64,000 nucleotides of DNA from an uncultured Methanobrevibacter sp. (GCA_902785855.1 CADAAJ010000003.1:46691-110690); one strand, 5' to 3'; positions 8,727 to 18,216 are shown, counted from the stretch's first letter. Numbers and translations: made by a program. The notes: generated by a model from the letters alone, not told the origin.

Positions 8727-9983
8727 ATGTTAAATGCTAATACTTATGTTACATCTCAAAGGGGTATTGGTGGAACTATAAGAAACCAATATGAAGATTT
8801 TTATGTTGAAGAAATTCCAGAAATTATCCCGTCTGGTGAAGGACCAAATGTTTATGTTTGGATTGAAAAAATCGGTAGAACTACACTGGATGTTGTTTTA
8901 GATATTTCCCGTGATTTACATATTTCTCGAAAAAGAATGGGTTTTGCTGGAATGAAAGATAAGAAAGCTTTAACTAGACAATGGATTTGTATAGCTAATA
9001 TGGATTCTGAATCTCAAATGCAGCAAGTTAAAGATTTGGATATTTATAAAACTGATTTTTTAAAAATTGTTAGGGGCCGTAAGAAACTTAGGATGGGCCA
9101 ACTTAAAGGAAATAAATTTAAAATTTTAATTAAGGATTTAGATGATATTGAAAAGGCTGCTGATGTAGCTAACGAAGTTTTAAAAGAACTTCAAATTACT
9201 GGTGTTCCTAATTATTTTGGTTGGCAGAGATTTGGAAAACCTAGAACTAATACTCATTTGGTTGGAGAAGCTTTAATTGAAAATGATTTAAAAAAAGCTG
9301 TTGGAAGATATATTGGTAATCCTTCTTCAGATGAAAGTGAAGAAAATCAAAAAGCCAGACAAGCTTATGATGATGGAAATCTTGAAGAGTCTTTAAATTT
9401 AATGGGTAAAGGAATGAGATATGAAAAAATGATGATTCGTGAGTTAATCAGTGATTCAAAAAAAGGTGAGTTAACTGATGAATCTTATAAAAATGCACTT
9501 CATGCCCTTCCAAAACCTTTACAAAGAATGTTTGTTCATGCTTATCAATCATATTTGTTTAATGAAGCAGTAAGTAATAGGGTTGCTATGGGAATTAACA
9601 AATATGTTGAAGGAGATATTATTATTGATAATGAGGAACATATTGTATATGACAAAAGTTCAGATGAATATCAGGATTTATTAGATAATTTCAAAGCCAA
9701 TCCAACTTGTCCGTTGTATGGTACTAAAGTTCCATATGCAGGTGGTAAAGTTGGAGAGATGGAGGAAAATGTTTTAAAAAATTATGATTTAGATAAAAAT
9801 GATTTTGAAGTTCCAAAAATGCCACGTTTAGGAAGTTATGGGGTCAGACGTTCTATGAGGTTTCAGGTATGGGATGCTTCTGCAACTCCAACAGATGATG
9901 GTGTTTTATGTGAATTTTCAATAAATAAAGGTTCTTATGCTACTGCTGTTTTAAGAGAAATCATGAAAAAAGATGTTATTTAA
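8727..9983 (+). CDS. truD: tRNA pseudouridine(13) synthase TruD
   Basis: A 418-residue protein of the TruD family, which isomerises U13 of tRNAs to pseudouridine. The catalytic motif GFAGMKDKKALTRQW, with the nucleophilic aspartate, lies near residues 70-85. Other family segments are FYVEEIPE near the start and PNYFGWQRFG; the inserted TRUD domain follows and the protein ends in a SMRFQVW...FSINKGSYATAVLRE stretch. I chose ATG 8727 (MLNANTY), preceded by GTGATTATT. The longer frame from 8661 would read through the tRNA gene. It lies 19 bases after tRNA-Arg on the same strand. Confidence 0.93.
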   Translation: MLNANTYVTSQRGIGGTIRNQYEDFYVEEIPEIIPSGEGPNVYVWIEKIGRTTLDVVLDISRDLHISRKRMGFAGMKDKKALTRQWICIANMDSESQMQQVKDLDIYKTDFLKIVRGRKKLRMGQLKGNKFKILIKDLDDIEKAADVANEVLKELQITGVPNYFGWQRFGKPRTNTHLVGEALIENDLKKAVGRYIGNPSSDESEENQKARQAYDDGNLEESLNLMGKGMRYEKMMIRELISDSKKGELTDESYKNALHALPKPLQRMFVHAYQSYLFNEAVSNRVAMGINKYVEGDIIIDNEEHIVYDKSSDEYQDLLDNFKANPTCPLYGTKVPYAGGKVGEMEENVLKNYDLDKNDFEVPKMPRLGSYGVRRSMRFQVWDASATPTDDGVLCEFSINKGSYATAVLREIMKKDVI

Positions 9984-9992
9984 GGTGAAATT

Positions 9993-10526
9993 ATGGTTGT
10001 TTGTTCAAATTGTGGTGAAGAAGTTCCAAATGCTAAATTTTGTAAAAATTGTGGATTTAAACTTCAAGATGAAGAAAATAATGATAATCAAAAAGTTGAT
10101 GTTAAATTAAATGATGATAGTGATTCAGAATTTAATGATAATTCAGAATCTAAAAAAACAAAATATTGTTCAAATTGTGGATTTGAAGTCGATTCTACTT
10201 TGAAATTCTGTCCAAATTGTGGATTTAATTTTGAAAAAAAGAGTAAACCTCAAAATTATCAGCAAAATACAGTCAGTGAAAATGAAAAGAATATTGTAGT
10301 TTCAATTATTTTAAGTCTTATTTTCCCTGGATTAGCACAAGCTTATTTAAATCTTCCAAAAAAAGCAATAACATTCATTATTGCATATGTTATATCAGCT
10401 TTTTTAATTTTGATATTGGTTGGAATTATTTTATGTGTGATTATATGGGTTTGGGCATTAGTAGATGCAATCCAATCAAATAATGCAATAAATGAAGGCA
10501 AAGATGTTGAAGATAAATTATTTTAA
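9993..10526 (+). CDS. Double zinc-ribbon membrane protein
   Basis: A 177-residue protein with two zinc ribbons. The first, CSNCGEEVPNAKFCKNCGF, spans residues 4-22, and the second, CSNCGFEVDSTLKFCPNCGF, lies around 58-77; four cysteines each form the typical Zn-binding pattern. An acidic, asparagine-rich linker joins them. The C-terminal 75 residues contain two hydrophobic segments (IVVSIILSLIFPGLAQAYL and a longer one around ITFIIAYVISAFLILILVGII), reminiscent of small TM2-like membrane domains. The role is unknown. The start has GGTG five bases upstream. It is 9 bases after truD and 12 before the next gene, so it is probably in one transcript with both. Confidence 0.75.
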   Translation: MVVCSNCGEEVPNAKFCKNCGFKLQDEENNDNQKVDVKLNDDSDSEFNDNSESKKTKYCSNCGFEVDSTLKFCPNCGFNFEKKSKPQNYQQNTVSENEKNIVVSIILSLIFPGLAQAYLNLPKKAITFIIAYVISAFLILILVGIILCVIIWVWALVDAIQSNNAINEGKDVEDKLF

Positions 10527-10538
10527 TTAAGTGATTTT

Positions 10539-10928
10539 ATGATTGAATGTAGAAATATTGCAAAAGGTAAAGGAAAAGGGGAATTAATTGTTTCATCAGA
10601 GCCTATCAGTTTTTTAGGCGGAGTTAATCCTGATAATGGTGAAGTAATTGATCCTAATCATGATCTTAAAGGACAAAGTATTAAAGATAAAGTATTATTT
10701 ATTCCTGGAGGTAAGGGTTCAACTGTTGGTTCATATGTTATTTTTCAAATGATGAAAAATAATACTGCACCTAAAGCTATTATTTGTTTAAGTGCTGAAC
10801 CAATTATTGCAACTGGGGCTATAATGTCTGATATTCCTATGGTTGATTCTCCTTCTGAAATTAAGGATTTAAAAACTGGTACTTTGGTCGAAGTTGATGG
10901 GGATAAAGGTACAATTGAAATATTGTAA
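10539..10928 (+). CDS. Phosphomevalonate dehydratase small subunit (aconitase X swivel domain, DUF126)
   Basis: A 129-residue protein matching the small, swivelling domain of aconitase X. The motifs [17 protein letters not shown] and [18 protein letters not shown] are typical of DUF126. In archaea this family forms the small subunit of phosphomevalonate 5-dehydratase, which makes trans-anhydromevalonate phosphate in the archaeal mevalonate pathway to isoprenoid lipids. The large catalytic subunit, carrying the Fe-S cluster, is a separate gene not found in this window. Start ATG 10539 follows GTGATTTT. The genes on both sides, a zinc-ribbon protein and an amidohydrolase, show no pathway relation. 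Confidence 0.85.
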   Translation: MIECRNIAKGKGKGELIVSSEPISFLGGVNPDNGEVIDPNHDLKGQSIKDKVLFIPGGKGSTVGSYVIFQMMKNNTAPKAIICLSAEPIIATGAIMSDIPMVDSPSEIKDLKTGTLVEVDGDKGTIEIL

Positions 10929-10936
10929 GTGATTAT

Positions 10937-12154
10937 ATGCAAACTCTAATTGCAAATGTAAACATTATTAATCCATTTGAAGAAATTAAAACCAATCAAA
11001 ATGTATTAATTGAAGATAATTTAATTAAAGAAGTTTCCTCTCAAAAAATCAATACAAAAGATAATGTTAAAATAATTGATGGTGGAGATAATTATCTTCT
11101 TGCCGGTTTTATTGACTGCCATACTCATATTTTTGCTAAAGGTTTTTATAAACAGGAAAACATGAGTAATCCATTGGGAATTCATTTTTACAATGCTGTT
11201 TTACATGCATCTCAAACAATAAATGCCGGAATTACAACAATTAGAGATTGCGGATCTGCTGATTTAAGTTTTAAATTAGCTCAAAAAAGAAAACTATTCA
11301 CGGCTCCTAAAATTCATTTATCCATCACTCCTTTAGTTATGACTGGGGGTCATTTTGATTTATTATTGCCTTCTGGATTTGATATGGAAATAATGTATCC
11401 TGGATTTCCTAAAGGCAGGTGTGATGGTGTTGAAGAAGTTTTAAAAAAGACTCGAGAAGTTAAAAGAGCTGGTGCTGATTTCATTAAGGTAATGGCTAGT
11501 GGTGGTGTGTTAACTACAAATACTTCTGTTGAATTTCCTCAATTCAATAAAAAGGAGTTAAAAACCATAGTTAATGAAGCAAATGCTAATAATATGAAAG
11601 TTTCTGCTCATTGTCATAGTCTTAAAGGAATGAATAACTGTATTGATGTTGGTTTTAGTTCTATTGAACACGGAACATTTGTAGATAAAAAAACTGCTCA
11701 AAAGATGATTGAAAAAAATGTTTCACTCATTCCTACATTACTTGTTCACCAATTTTTATATAAAAATGGTTTTCCTGCATGGGATACTTATGCTTTTGAA
11801 AAAACTCAAAAATTAAAAGAGATAGTTAAAATTCACAAAGAAAATATCTCTATTGCATATCAGGAAGGTGTTGAAATATTAATGGGAACAGATAGTGGTG
11901 TTATTCCTCATGGACATAATTTGGAGGAATTAATTCATTTGACTGAAATTGGAATGTCTGCTGATGAAGCAATAGCTAGCGGAACTTCTAATGCAGCTAA
12001 ATTTTTAGGTTTTAATAATATGGGTCTTGTTAAAGAAAATTATATTGCTGATTTGATTTTGGTTAATTCAAATCCTTTGGATGATGTGTCTATATTAAGT
12101 GATAATGATAATATTTTAGGGGTTTTTCAGGATGGAACTGAAGTTAAAAATTAA
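10937..12154 (+). CDS. Amidohydrolase family protein (imidazolonepropionase-like)
   Basis: A metal-dependent amidohydrolase of 405 residues with the TIM-barrel signature. It has the HxH pair in FIDCHTHIFAKG (about 61-65), a probable metal-bridging lysine in ADFIKVMASGG, histidines in SAHCHS and IEHGTF, and the final aspartate in MGTDSGV. N- and C-terminal beta-sandwich segments are present (LIANVNIINPFEE and NYIADLILVNSNPLDD). It belongs to the branch that contains imidazolonepropionase-like and Xaa-Pro-type carnosinase hydrolases. The true substrate, perhaps a cyclic amide or a dipeptide, cannot be assigned. Its 3' end overlaps the next gene by 23 bases, which suggests coupled translation. 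Confidence 0.85.
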   Translation: MQTLIANVNIINPFEEIKTNQNVLIEDNLIKEVSSQKINTKDNVKIIDGGDNYLLAGFIDCHTHIFAKGFYKQENMSNPLGIHFYNAVLHASQTINAGITTIRDCGSADLSFKLAQKRKLFTAPKIHLSITPLVMTGGHFDLLLPSGFDMEIMYPGFPKGRCDGVEEVLKKTREVKRAGADFIKVMASGGVLTTNTSVEFPQFNKKELKTIVNEANANNMKVSAHCHSLKGMNNCIDVGFSSIEHGTFVDKKTAQKMIEKNVSLIPTLLVHQFLYKNGFPAWDTYAFEKTQKLKEIVKIHKENISIAYQEGVEILMGTDSGVIPHGHNLEELIHLTEIGMSADEAIASGTSNAAKFLGFNNMGLVKENYIADLILVNSNPLDDVSILSDNDNILGVFQDGTEVKN

Positions 12155-12929
12155 TGAAGATTTATGTATTGCTTGTAAACAGTGTCAACAAGTTTGTATT
12201 AGAGATAATATTATTGTTGAAGATTTTGCTGTTGAAACAGGTAGTAATTGTTTTGAATGTGGTCATTGTATGGCAATTTGCAGACAGAATGCAATTACTT
12301 TAAAAAGTTTTGAACATGATTCGGATAAAATTGTTGAATATGATCCTCGTGAAAGTATTTTAGAATATGATGATTTGCTCGAGTTTTTAAAAAGAAGAAG
12401 ATCTATTAGATGGTTTAAAAATAAAAAAATTGATGAAGTTACTTTTGATAAATTATTTAAAGGAGCTTATTACTCTCCATCTGCACAAAATGCACAGGAT
12501 GTTGAATTTGTAGTTTTGGATGATAAACTTGATGAATTTATGAATTTGGTTTATGATATTATTAAAGTTGAAGAAGATGAATTTTTCAGAATAAAAGAGT
12601 TTGGTGAGTATTTAGCAGATAATACTACTAAAAAGTTTCATCCATTATTATGGGAAGGTAAACAGTTAATTTTAACATTTTCCACTGATAAAACTAGTGC
12701 TGTCATTGCTAATACTCGTTTGGAATTACTTGCTTATTCTTTAGGATTGGGTGGTTTTTATTCATTATTTATTTTAAAATCTGATGAAATAAATCATGAA
12801 AAACTCATGGAATTTTTCCCGGATATTGATAAAAATAAACATATGTTTTCAGCTTTTATAATTGGTTATCCTAAAAAACTATTTAGGAAAACTATTCCTC
12901 ATAAGGATATTAAGGTCACTTATTATTAA
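12132..12929 (+). CDS. Ferredoxin-nitroreductase fusion protein
   Basis: A 265-residue protein with two parts. Residues 1-55 hold two 4Fe-4S ferredoxin motifs (CIACKQCQQVC and CFECGHCMAIC). The rest is an FMN-binding nitroreductase domain beginning at FLKRRRSIRWFKNKKIDE, with YSPSAQNAQD contributing to flavin binding. This architecture is common in anaerobes: electrons from ferredoxin clusters reach the flavin, and the substrate is usually unknown. The start overlaps the amidohydrolase gene by 23 bases. No better ribosome-binding site exists inside, and the ferredoxin motif begins only 12 residues in. Confidence 0.87.
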   Translation: MELKLKINEDLCIACKQCQQVCIRDNIIVEDFAVETGSNCFECGHCMAICRQNAITLKSFEHDSDKIVEYDPRESILEYDDLLEFLKRRRSIRWFKNKKIDEVTFDKLFKGAYYSPSAQNAQDVEFVVLDDKLDEFMNLVYDIIKVEEDEFFRIKEFGEYLADNTTKKFHPLLWEGKQLILTFSTDKTSAVIANTRLELLAYSLGLGGFYSLFILKSDEINHEKLMEFFPDIDKNKHMFSAFIIGYPKKLFRKTIPHKDIKVTYY

Positions 12930-12931
12930 AA

Positions 12932-12947
12932 TTTAGTTTTACCTAAA
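12932..12947. promoter_or_regulatory. Palindrome TTTAG-N6-CTAAA, candidate metal-regulator operator
   Basis: The 16-bp palindrome TTTAGTTTTACCTAAA lies just before the TATA-like TTTTTATATC (about 12949-12958) of the heavy-metal ATPase gene. The right half ACCTAAA equals half of the DtxR-type box TTAGG-N-CCTAA, while the left half deviates at two positions. A metal-sensing repressor here is inferred, not shown. Confidence 0.45.
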
Positions 12948-13004
12948 CTTTTTATATCTTAGAAAATAAATTAAGTCTATCTATATTTGAATGGTTGTGA
13001 TGAG

Positions 13005-15482
13005 ATGGTAAAACACAAACATATGGACTTACCGATTGAAGGAATGCATTGTGCTTCATGTGTTTTAAGTGTAAATAAAACCTTTGAAAAAATTGACGGT
13101 GTTGAGGAAGTTGATGCAGATTTATCAGCAAATAAACTCCATATTACTGTTGATACAAAAAAAATTTCTTATGAAGAGATGGAGAAATTAATAAAAAATC
13201 TTGGATTTGAACTTCACACTGATGAAATGACAATTAGAATCCAGGGTATGCATTGTGCTTCATGTACCATGAATGTTGAAAATTTTTTAATAAGATTAGA
13301 TGGAATTTTTGATGTTAAGGCAGATTTAACTTCTCAATCTGCTAGAATAAGGTATGATTCTTCAAAAGTTACATTAAATGAAATTGATAATGTCATTACA
13401 TCTTTGGGATTTGAACTTTTAGGTATCGAAGGTCAAAGTGAAATTGATGAAGAAGCTATTTATCAAAAGGATTTATCTCAAAAACGTAATAGGATTATTG
13501 TTGGTTTAATTTTTTCTGCTATTTTAATGATTTTAATGTTCAGTGGGTTTGATCCATTAAAAACTTTTACTAGTGGTATAAATGCTCATATTTCTTCAAT
13601 GGGATTATTTTCATTAATTATTAGTATTTTACCTTTTTTATATGTTTCATTACCTATTTTAAAAGCAGGGGTAAATGGTTTAATTCATAAGAATTTGAAT
13701 ATGGATGTAATGTATTCAATGGGTATTTTAGTTGCATATATTTCAAGTATTTTGGGAACATTTGGAATAATTCTTGATCATAGTTTTATGTTTTATGATT
13801 CTGCAATAATGCTTTCTTCATTTCTGATGATTGGAAGATATTTAGAATCAAGAGCTAAAAAAAGAACATCTGATTCTATAAAAGATTTAATTGGTCTTCA
13901 ACCAACTGTGGCAACAGCAATTGAACTTGATAATCATGGTGAAGTTATTTCACAAAAAGAAATTCAAATATCAGATATTGAATTGGAAGATTTACTTTTG
14001 GTTAAACCAGGTGAAAAAATCCCTGTTGATGGTGATGTTGTAGGTGGGGAATCTTATGTGGATGAATCTATGATTAATGGAGAACCTGTTCCTAAAGTTA
14101 AAACCGAAGGTGAAGAAGTTTTTTCAGGAACTATTAATCAGGATGGTATTTTATATATTAGGGCTAAAAAAATTGGTAAAGATACAGTATTATCAAATAT
14201 TATTCGATTAGTAGAAAAAGCTCAATCATCAAGACCTCCTGTTCAAAAATTTGCAAATACAATTGTTTCATATTTTATTCCAATAATTTTAACAATAGCT
14301 ATTGTTGTTTTCTTAATTTGGTATGTTGTTTTTCATGCAACATTATTATTCTCACTTACCTGTTTAATTTCGATACTTGTTGTAGCATGTCCATGTGCAT
14401 TGGGTCTTGCTACTCCAACGGCTGTTACTGTTGGTGTTGGAAGAGCAGCAGAATTTGGAATTTTAATTAAAAATGGGGATACTTTAGAAAATGCAGGACA
14501 AATAAATATCGCCGCTTTTGATAAAACCGGAACAATAACAGAAGGAAAACCTGAAGTAGATGATATTATTGCTTATGATACTTTAAAAGAAGAGTTAATT
14601 AAAATTGCTGCAAGTGTTGAACAGAATTCAACACATCCGATTGCTAAAGCTATTTTAAATAAAGCTAATGAATTAAATATTGATTTACTTTCCACTTCTA
14701 AAGTTGAAAATATTCCGGGTAAAGGATTTAAAGCACAGTTAAATTCAAGTGAGGTTTTAGTTGGTAATTTTGCTTTAATGGAAACTTTCGATGTTAAAGT
14801 TTTAAATGAAGCTTTAAATCATTATCATAATCTGGAAAAATGTTCTAAAACAACTATTTTCATTGCTCAAAATAAAAATATTTTAGGAATTATAAGTTTA
14901 TCGGATAAAATTAAAGATAATTCTAAAATAACAATTGATGAACTACATAATATGAGTATTGAAAATTATATGTTGACTGGGGATAATAAATCCAATGCTG
15001 AAAATGTTGCTTTTGAAGTGGGAATTGATAAGGTCTATTCAAGTGTTTTACCTAATGATAAATTAGATATTGTTAAACAAATACAATCCGAGAATAATAA
15101 AGTTTTATTTATTGGGGATGGTATAAATGATGCTCCAGCACTTACTCAAGCTGATATTGGTGTAGCTATGGGTAATGGAACTGATATTGCAATGGAAAGT
15201 GGTGATATTGTTCTTATAGAAGGGGATTTGGAAAATGTTGTAGCAGCGATACAATTTTCTAAAAAAGTAATGCGGAGAATTAAAGAAAATATATTCTGGG
15301 CATTTGCTTATAATTCTATTTTAATTCCAGTAGCAGCTGGTGTTTTGTATCCTACTTTTGGAATAATATTTGAACCTGCTTTAGCAGGTCTGGCAATGGC
15401 AATGAGTTCTGTAACAGTTATTTCATTATCTTTAATGCTTAAAAAATATGTTCCTGAAATAAAAAAGAAAAAAATTAATTGA
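13005..15482 (+). CDS. Copper-translocating P1B-type ATPase (CopA type)
   Basis: An 825-residue heavy-metal pump. It begins with two HMA domains, each with a GMHCASC metal-binding loop (first at residues 13-19, second about 70 residues on). Eight predicted membrane helices follow. The transport motif ACPCALGLATPTAV carries the CPC pair typical of Cu(I) pumps. The P-domain has DKTGTITEGKP with the phosphorylated Asp, an HP dipeptide in NSTHPIAKA, and the hinge GDGINDAPAL. It probably exports copper across the cell membrane; silver or a similar soft metal is possible. I took ATG 13005, preceded by GTGATGAG, over the ATG at 12987. An operator-like palindrome lies upstream at 12932. Confidence 0.92.
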   Translation: MVKHKHMDLPIEGMHCASCVLSVNKTFEKIDGVEEVDADLSANKLHITVDTKKISYEEMEKLIKNLGFELHTDEMTIRIQGMHCASCTMNVENFLIRLDGIFDVKADLTSQSARIRYDSSKVTLNEIDNVITSLGFELLGIEGQSEIDEEAIYQKDLSQKRNRIIVGLIFSAILMILMFSGFDPLKTFTSGINAHISSMGLFSLIISILPFLYVSLPILKAGVNGLIHKNLNMDVMYSMGILVAYISSILGTFGIILDHSFMFYDSAIMLSSFLMIGRYLESRAKKRTSDSIKDLIGLQPTVATAIELDNHGEVISQKEIQISDIELEDLLLVKPGEKIPVDGDVVGGESYVDESMINGEPVPKVKTEGEEVFSGTINQDGILYIRAKKIGKDTVLSNIIRLVEKAQSSRPPVQKFANTIVSYFIPIILTIAIVVFLIWYVVFHATLLFSLTCLISILVVACPCALGLATPTAVTVGVGRAAEFGILIKNGDTLENAGQINIAAFDKTGTITEGKPEVDDIIAYDTLKEELIKIAASVEQNSTHPIAKAILNKANELNIDLLSTSKVENIPGKGFKAQLNSSEVLVGNFALMETFDVKVLNEALNHYHNLEKCSKTTIFIAQNKNILGIISLSDKIKDNSKITIDELHNMSIENYMLTGDNKSNAENVAFEVGIDKVYSSVLPNDKLDIVKQIQSENNKVLFIGDGINDAPALTQADIGVAMGNGTDIAMESGDIVLIEGDLENVVAAIQFSKKVMRRIKENIFWAFAYNSILIPVAAGVLYPTFGIIFEPALAGLAMAMSSVTVISLSLMLKKYVPEIKKKKIN

Positions 15483-15483
15483 T

Positions 15484-16332
15484 TTAACGATCAATTAATT
15501 CTAATTTTAATTTTCCGAGTTTTGGTGAAAGGACATTATAAAATATTGAGATTAATGCTCCCAATACAAATCCACTAATAAATCCTCCGATGATATTTCC
15601 AAGAGCTGCTGTAGGTTGTCCTCCACTAATCATCATAATTATTGCAAGAATTATATTTAAAACACCACTAACAACAGCAAATGCAATAGCAAATTTTAAT
15701 GTATTAATAGACTCAAGAACTGTTAAATTGTTTTCATCACTTAATTCTACAACAATTCCTCTACCACTTTTTGCAAGAATATTGTAAATGTAAGTTGCAA
15801 GCAATGTAAATACAAATGTAATTATAAATGTACCGAATATAATCATTAAGATTGTTGTTGGTTGGCTTAAAATCATTAAAAATTGGTATAAATTATAAGC
15901 CAATGCTTGTTGTCCGGTAAACATTAAAGTTTGTATGAATGAAGTGACTAAAATAGGTAATAACATTACTAAAACTAAATATAATAATATTATTTCTATT
16001 GTTAAAATAATGGAAGTTATTATTGCAGGTTCGGTGGTACTGACTTGAACAATTTCACTTTCATCATTTAATACAAATTTAATCTTTTTTAATCTTTTTG
16101 ATAAGGCATTAAATATAAATCCTTCAAAAAAGTTTCTATAAGTCTCATATATTAAAGTTCCAACAACTATTGTGGGCAATATGTATATTGCAATATTAAT
16201 TCCTTCAGGGCTACTCATACTAATAGGTATCATTAAAGCAATTGCTGCAATAATTGAAAAAACTATTCCAATACTTGTTGTAATGACGGTATAGGATGCT
16301 AATTCAATAGATTTTATTTCTTTAATACTCAT
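15484..16332 (-). CDS. Polytopic membrane protein of unknown function
   Basis: A 282-residue protein with five to six hydrophobic segments, separated around residues 85-100 and 200-215 by charged stretches (SKRLKKIKFVLNDESE and GIVVELSDENNLT). The glycine-rich end (ALGNIIGGFISGFVLGALIS) is also membrane-like. I do not recognise a family; the two similar halves, each with a K/D-rich link, suggest internal duplication. ATG 16332 is chosen because AGGTGAT lies 4 bases upstream. It begins 8 bases after purB ends on the same strand, so it is probably co-transcribed with purB. It converges with the P-type ATPase, leaving one base between stop codons. Confidence 0.65.
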   Translation of the reverse strand: MSIKEIKSIELASYTVITTSIGIVFSIIAAIALMIPISMSSPEGINIAIYILPTIVVGTLIYETYRNFFEGFIFNALSKRLKKIKFVLNDESEIVQVSTTEPAIITSIILTIEIILLYLVLVMLLPILVTSFIQTLMFTGQQALAYNLYQFLMILSQPTTILMIIFGTFIITFVFTLLATYIYNILAKSGRGIVVELSDENNLTVLESINTLKFAIAFAVVSGVLNIILAIIMMISGGQPTAALGNIIGGFISGFVLGALISIFYNVLSPKLGKLKLELIDR

Positions 16333-16340
16333 TTTATCAC

Positions 16341-17690
16341 CTAGAACCAATTTTTAGATTTTTCTAACAATTCATCAATGATTGTTGGTATGGAGCCGGT
16401 ATAAGTATGTGGGTCCATAATTTTATCAACATCTTCTTTATTCAAATACTTTTGAACTTCTTTGTCTTCTAAAATTAATTCTCCAAGTAATAATTTTTCC
16501 TTATTTGCTTTAATAGCATTTTTTCTTACAATACCATATGCAGTTTGTTTTCCCATTCCTGCACGTGTAAGTTCAGCCATTAATCTTTCAGCCATAATTA
16601 ATCCATTTGTTAAGTTCAAATTACGTTCAATATTTTCATCATAGAATACTAAGTTTGTCATTAATTTAATTGTTAAATTTAAGATGTAATCAGTTAAGAT
16701 ACAACTTTCAGGAAACATAATTCTTTCACATGATGAATTAGTTAAGTCTCTTTCGTGCCATAATGGATTATTATCTAATGCTGCATTTACATAGGATTTA
16801 ACTATTCTTGCAACACCACAGATTCTTTCAGCAGTAATAGGATTCATTTTATGAGGCATAGTACTACTGCCGACTTGTTTTTCAGGGTCGAAATATTCTC
16901 CTACTTCCATTATTTCAGTTCTTTGTAGGCTTCTAATTTCTAAAGCAATTTTATCTAAAGTACTTGCAATATTTGCTAATACACTAATAAATTCTACATG
17001 ATTGTCTCTTTGTACAACTTGATTTGTTATTGTAGCAGCAGGAAGGCCTAAAATTTCAGCTACAGTTTTATGAATTTCCCAGCCTTGTTCACCTAAAGCA
17101 GCAGTGGTTCCAACAGCTCCATCCATCATTCCAATACAAACATTTTCTTTTGCATTGTTCAATCTCACATATTGTCTGTGAAGTTCATCTGCCCAAAGAC
17201 CAAATTTCATCCCATATGTGGTTGGAAGTGCATGCTGTCCATGAGTACGCCCAATACATACTTTCATTTTATTTTCACTTGCTAAATCAAGCATTATTTT
17301 AGTTAATCTTTCTAATTTTTCTTCTAATACATCAATGGAGTCACGTATTAATAAAGAATTAGAACTATCTACTATATCATTGGATGTAGCTCCAAAGTGA
17401 ACATATTCTCCAGCACCATTTTCACATACTTCTGTGATTGATTTTGAAAGCGCTGCTATGTCGTGATTAGTTTCAGCTTCTATTTCTTTCATTCTTTCTA
17501 ATTTCACATAATTAGTATTTGCTTTAGACGCAATTTCATCAGCAACATCTTGAGGTATTATTCCTAATTTTCCTTCAGCTTGAGCTAAAGCAGATTCAAC
17601 ATCTAACATTCTCTGTAATTTATTTTCTTCTTCCCAAATATTTTTCATTTCTGGGGTACCATACCTAAATTCAATAGGATGTATAGCCAT
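16341..17690 (-). CDS. purB: Adenylosuccinate lyase PurB
   Basis: A 449-residue member of the fumarase/aspartase superfamily. The signature loop GSSTMPHKMNP is present, with the catalytic serine. The histidine region is GRTHGQHALPTTYG and the N-terminus is MAIHPIEFRYGTPEMKNIW, typical of archaeal PurB. It releases fumarate from SAICAR and from adenylosuccinate in purine and AMP synthesis. The length is normal. GTTGATAT before the ATG serves as a weak ribosome-binding site. A membrane-protein gene follows after 8 bases. Confidence 0.95.
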   Translation of the reverse strand: MAIHPIEFRYGTPEMKNIWEEENKLQRMLDVESALAQAEGKLGIIPQDVADEIASKANTNYVKLERMKEIEAETNHDIAALSKSITEVCENGAGEYVHFGATSNDIVDSSNSLLIRDSIDVLEEKLERLTKIMLDLASENKMKVCIGRTHGQHALPTTYGMKFGLWADELHRQYVRLNNAKENVCIGMMDGAVGTTAALGEQGWEIHKTVAEILGLPAATITNQVVQRDNHVEFISVLANIASTLDKIALEIRSLQRTEIMEVGEYFDPEKQVGSSTMPHKMNPITAERICGVARIVKSYVNAALDNNPLWHERDLTNSSCERIMFPESCILTDYILNLTIKLMTNLVFYDENIERNLNLTNGLIMAERLMAELTRAGMGKQTAYGIVRKNAIKANKEKLLLGELILEDKEVQKYLNKEDVDKIMDPHTYTGSIPTIIDELLEKSKNWF

Positions 17691-17993
17691 TATATCAACT
17701 CTTGAATTTTTATATTAAATTTCCTTATTTTAAGGATAAAGCTATTTACTTTTTTCATTTCTTTTCTTTAATAGTAAATATCATAGAAAATTTTAATGAA
17801 TTATAAACATGTATTGTTATATTTTTTCATATATTTAAATCAACTTAAATGTTGAATTTTTTCAGAAATTTTTTATAATGTACATATGTAGTTAGTTAAA
17901 TATTCATTTTTTACCGATAATTTTAAGGAAACATTTATATTGTTATATCTAAAGAGTTATTATTACTATTATTATTCAATGATAGGTGATTAT
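17691..17993. other. 303-base intergenic region with two divergent promoters
   Basis: No gene is seen here. TTTAATATAAAA near 17710-17725 is the likely purB TATA box on the minus strand. CATTTATATTG near 17932-17942 probably drives the XRE-regulator gene. In between, TGTACATATGTA (17879-17890) contains the TGTACA core and a 10-bp palindrome. The 13-mer TTATAATGTACAT (17873-17885) recurs exactly in the trp promoter at 19502-19514. Confidence 0.6.
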
Positions 17994-18194
17994 TTGGAAA
18001 CTAAAATAAGACAGTTTCGCCAGGATAAAGGTATAACTCAACAGGAGTTAGCTGATTTGGTCGGTGTAACACGTCAAACAATAAATGCTTTAGAAAATGC
18101 TCGTTATAACCCTTCCTTATTATTGGCCTATAAAATTACAAAAATTTTGGGAAAAAATATTATTGAAGATGTATTTATAATGAATGATGATTAA
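17994..18194 (+). CDS. Small XRE-family transcriptional regulator
   Basis: A 66-residue protein consisting almost only of an XRE helix-turn-helix, in [38 protein letters not shown]; the recognition helix is [10 protein letters not shown]. It resembles the short YozG-like regulators that often pair with a membrane protein gene. I chose TTG 17994: it sits exactly 5 bases after AGGTG, and [13 protein letters not shown] is the usual family N-terminus. The ATG at 17979 lies before that ribosome-binding site. A CPBP-protease gene follows on the same strand, with a hairpin and a palindrome between them, so I infer that it controls itself and that neighbour. Confidence 0.85.
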   Translation: METKIRQFRQDKGITQQELADLVGVTRQTINALENARYNPSLLLAYKITKILGKNIIEDVFIMNDD

Positions 18195-18216
18195 TTAAAG
18201 ATAATTTAATTGAAAT

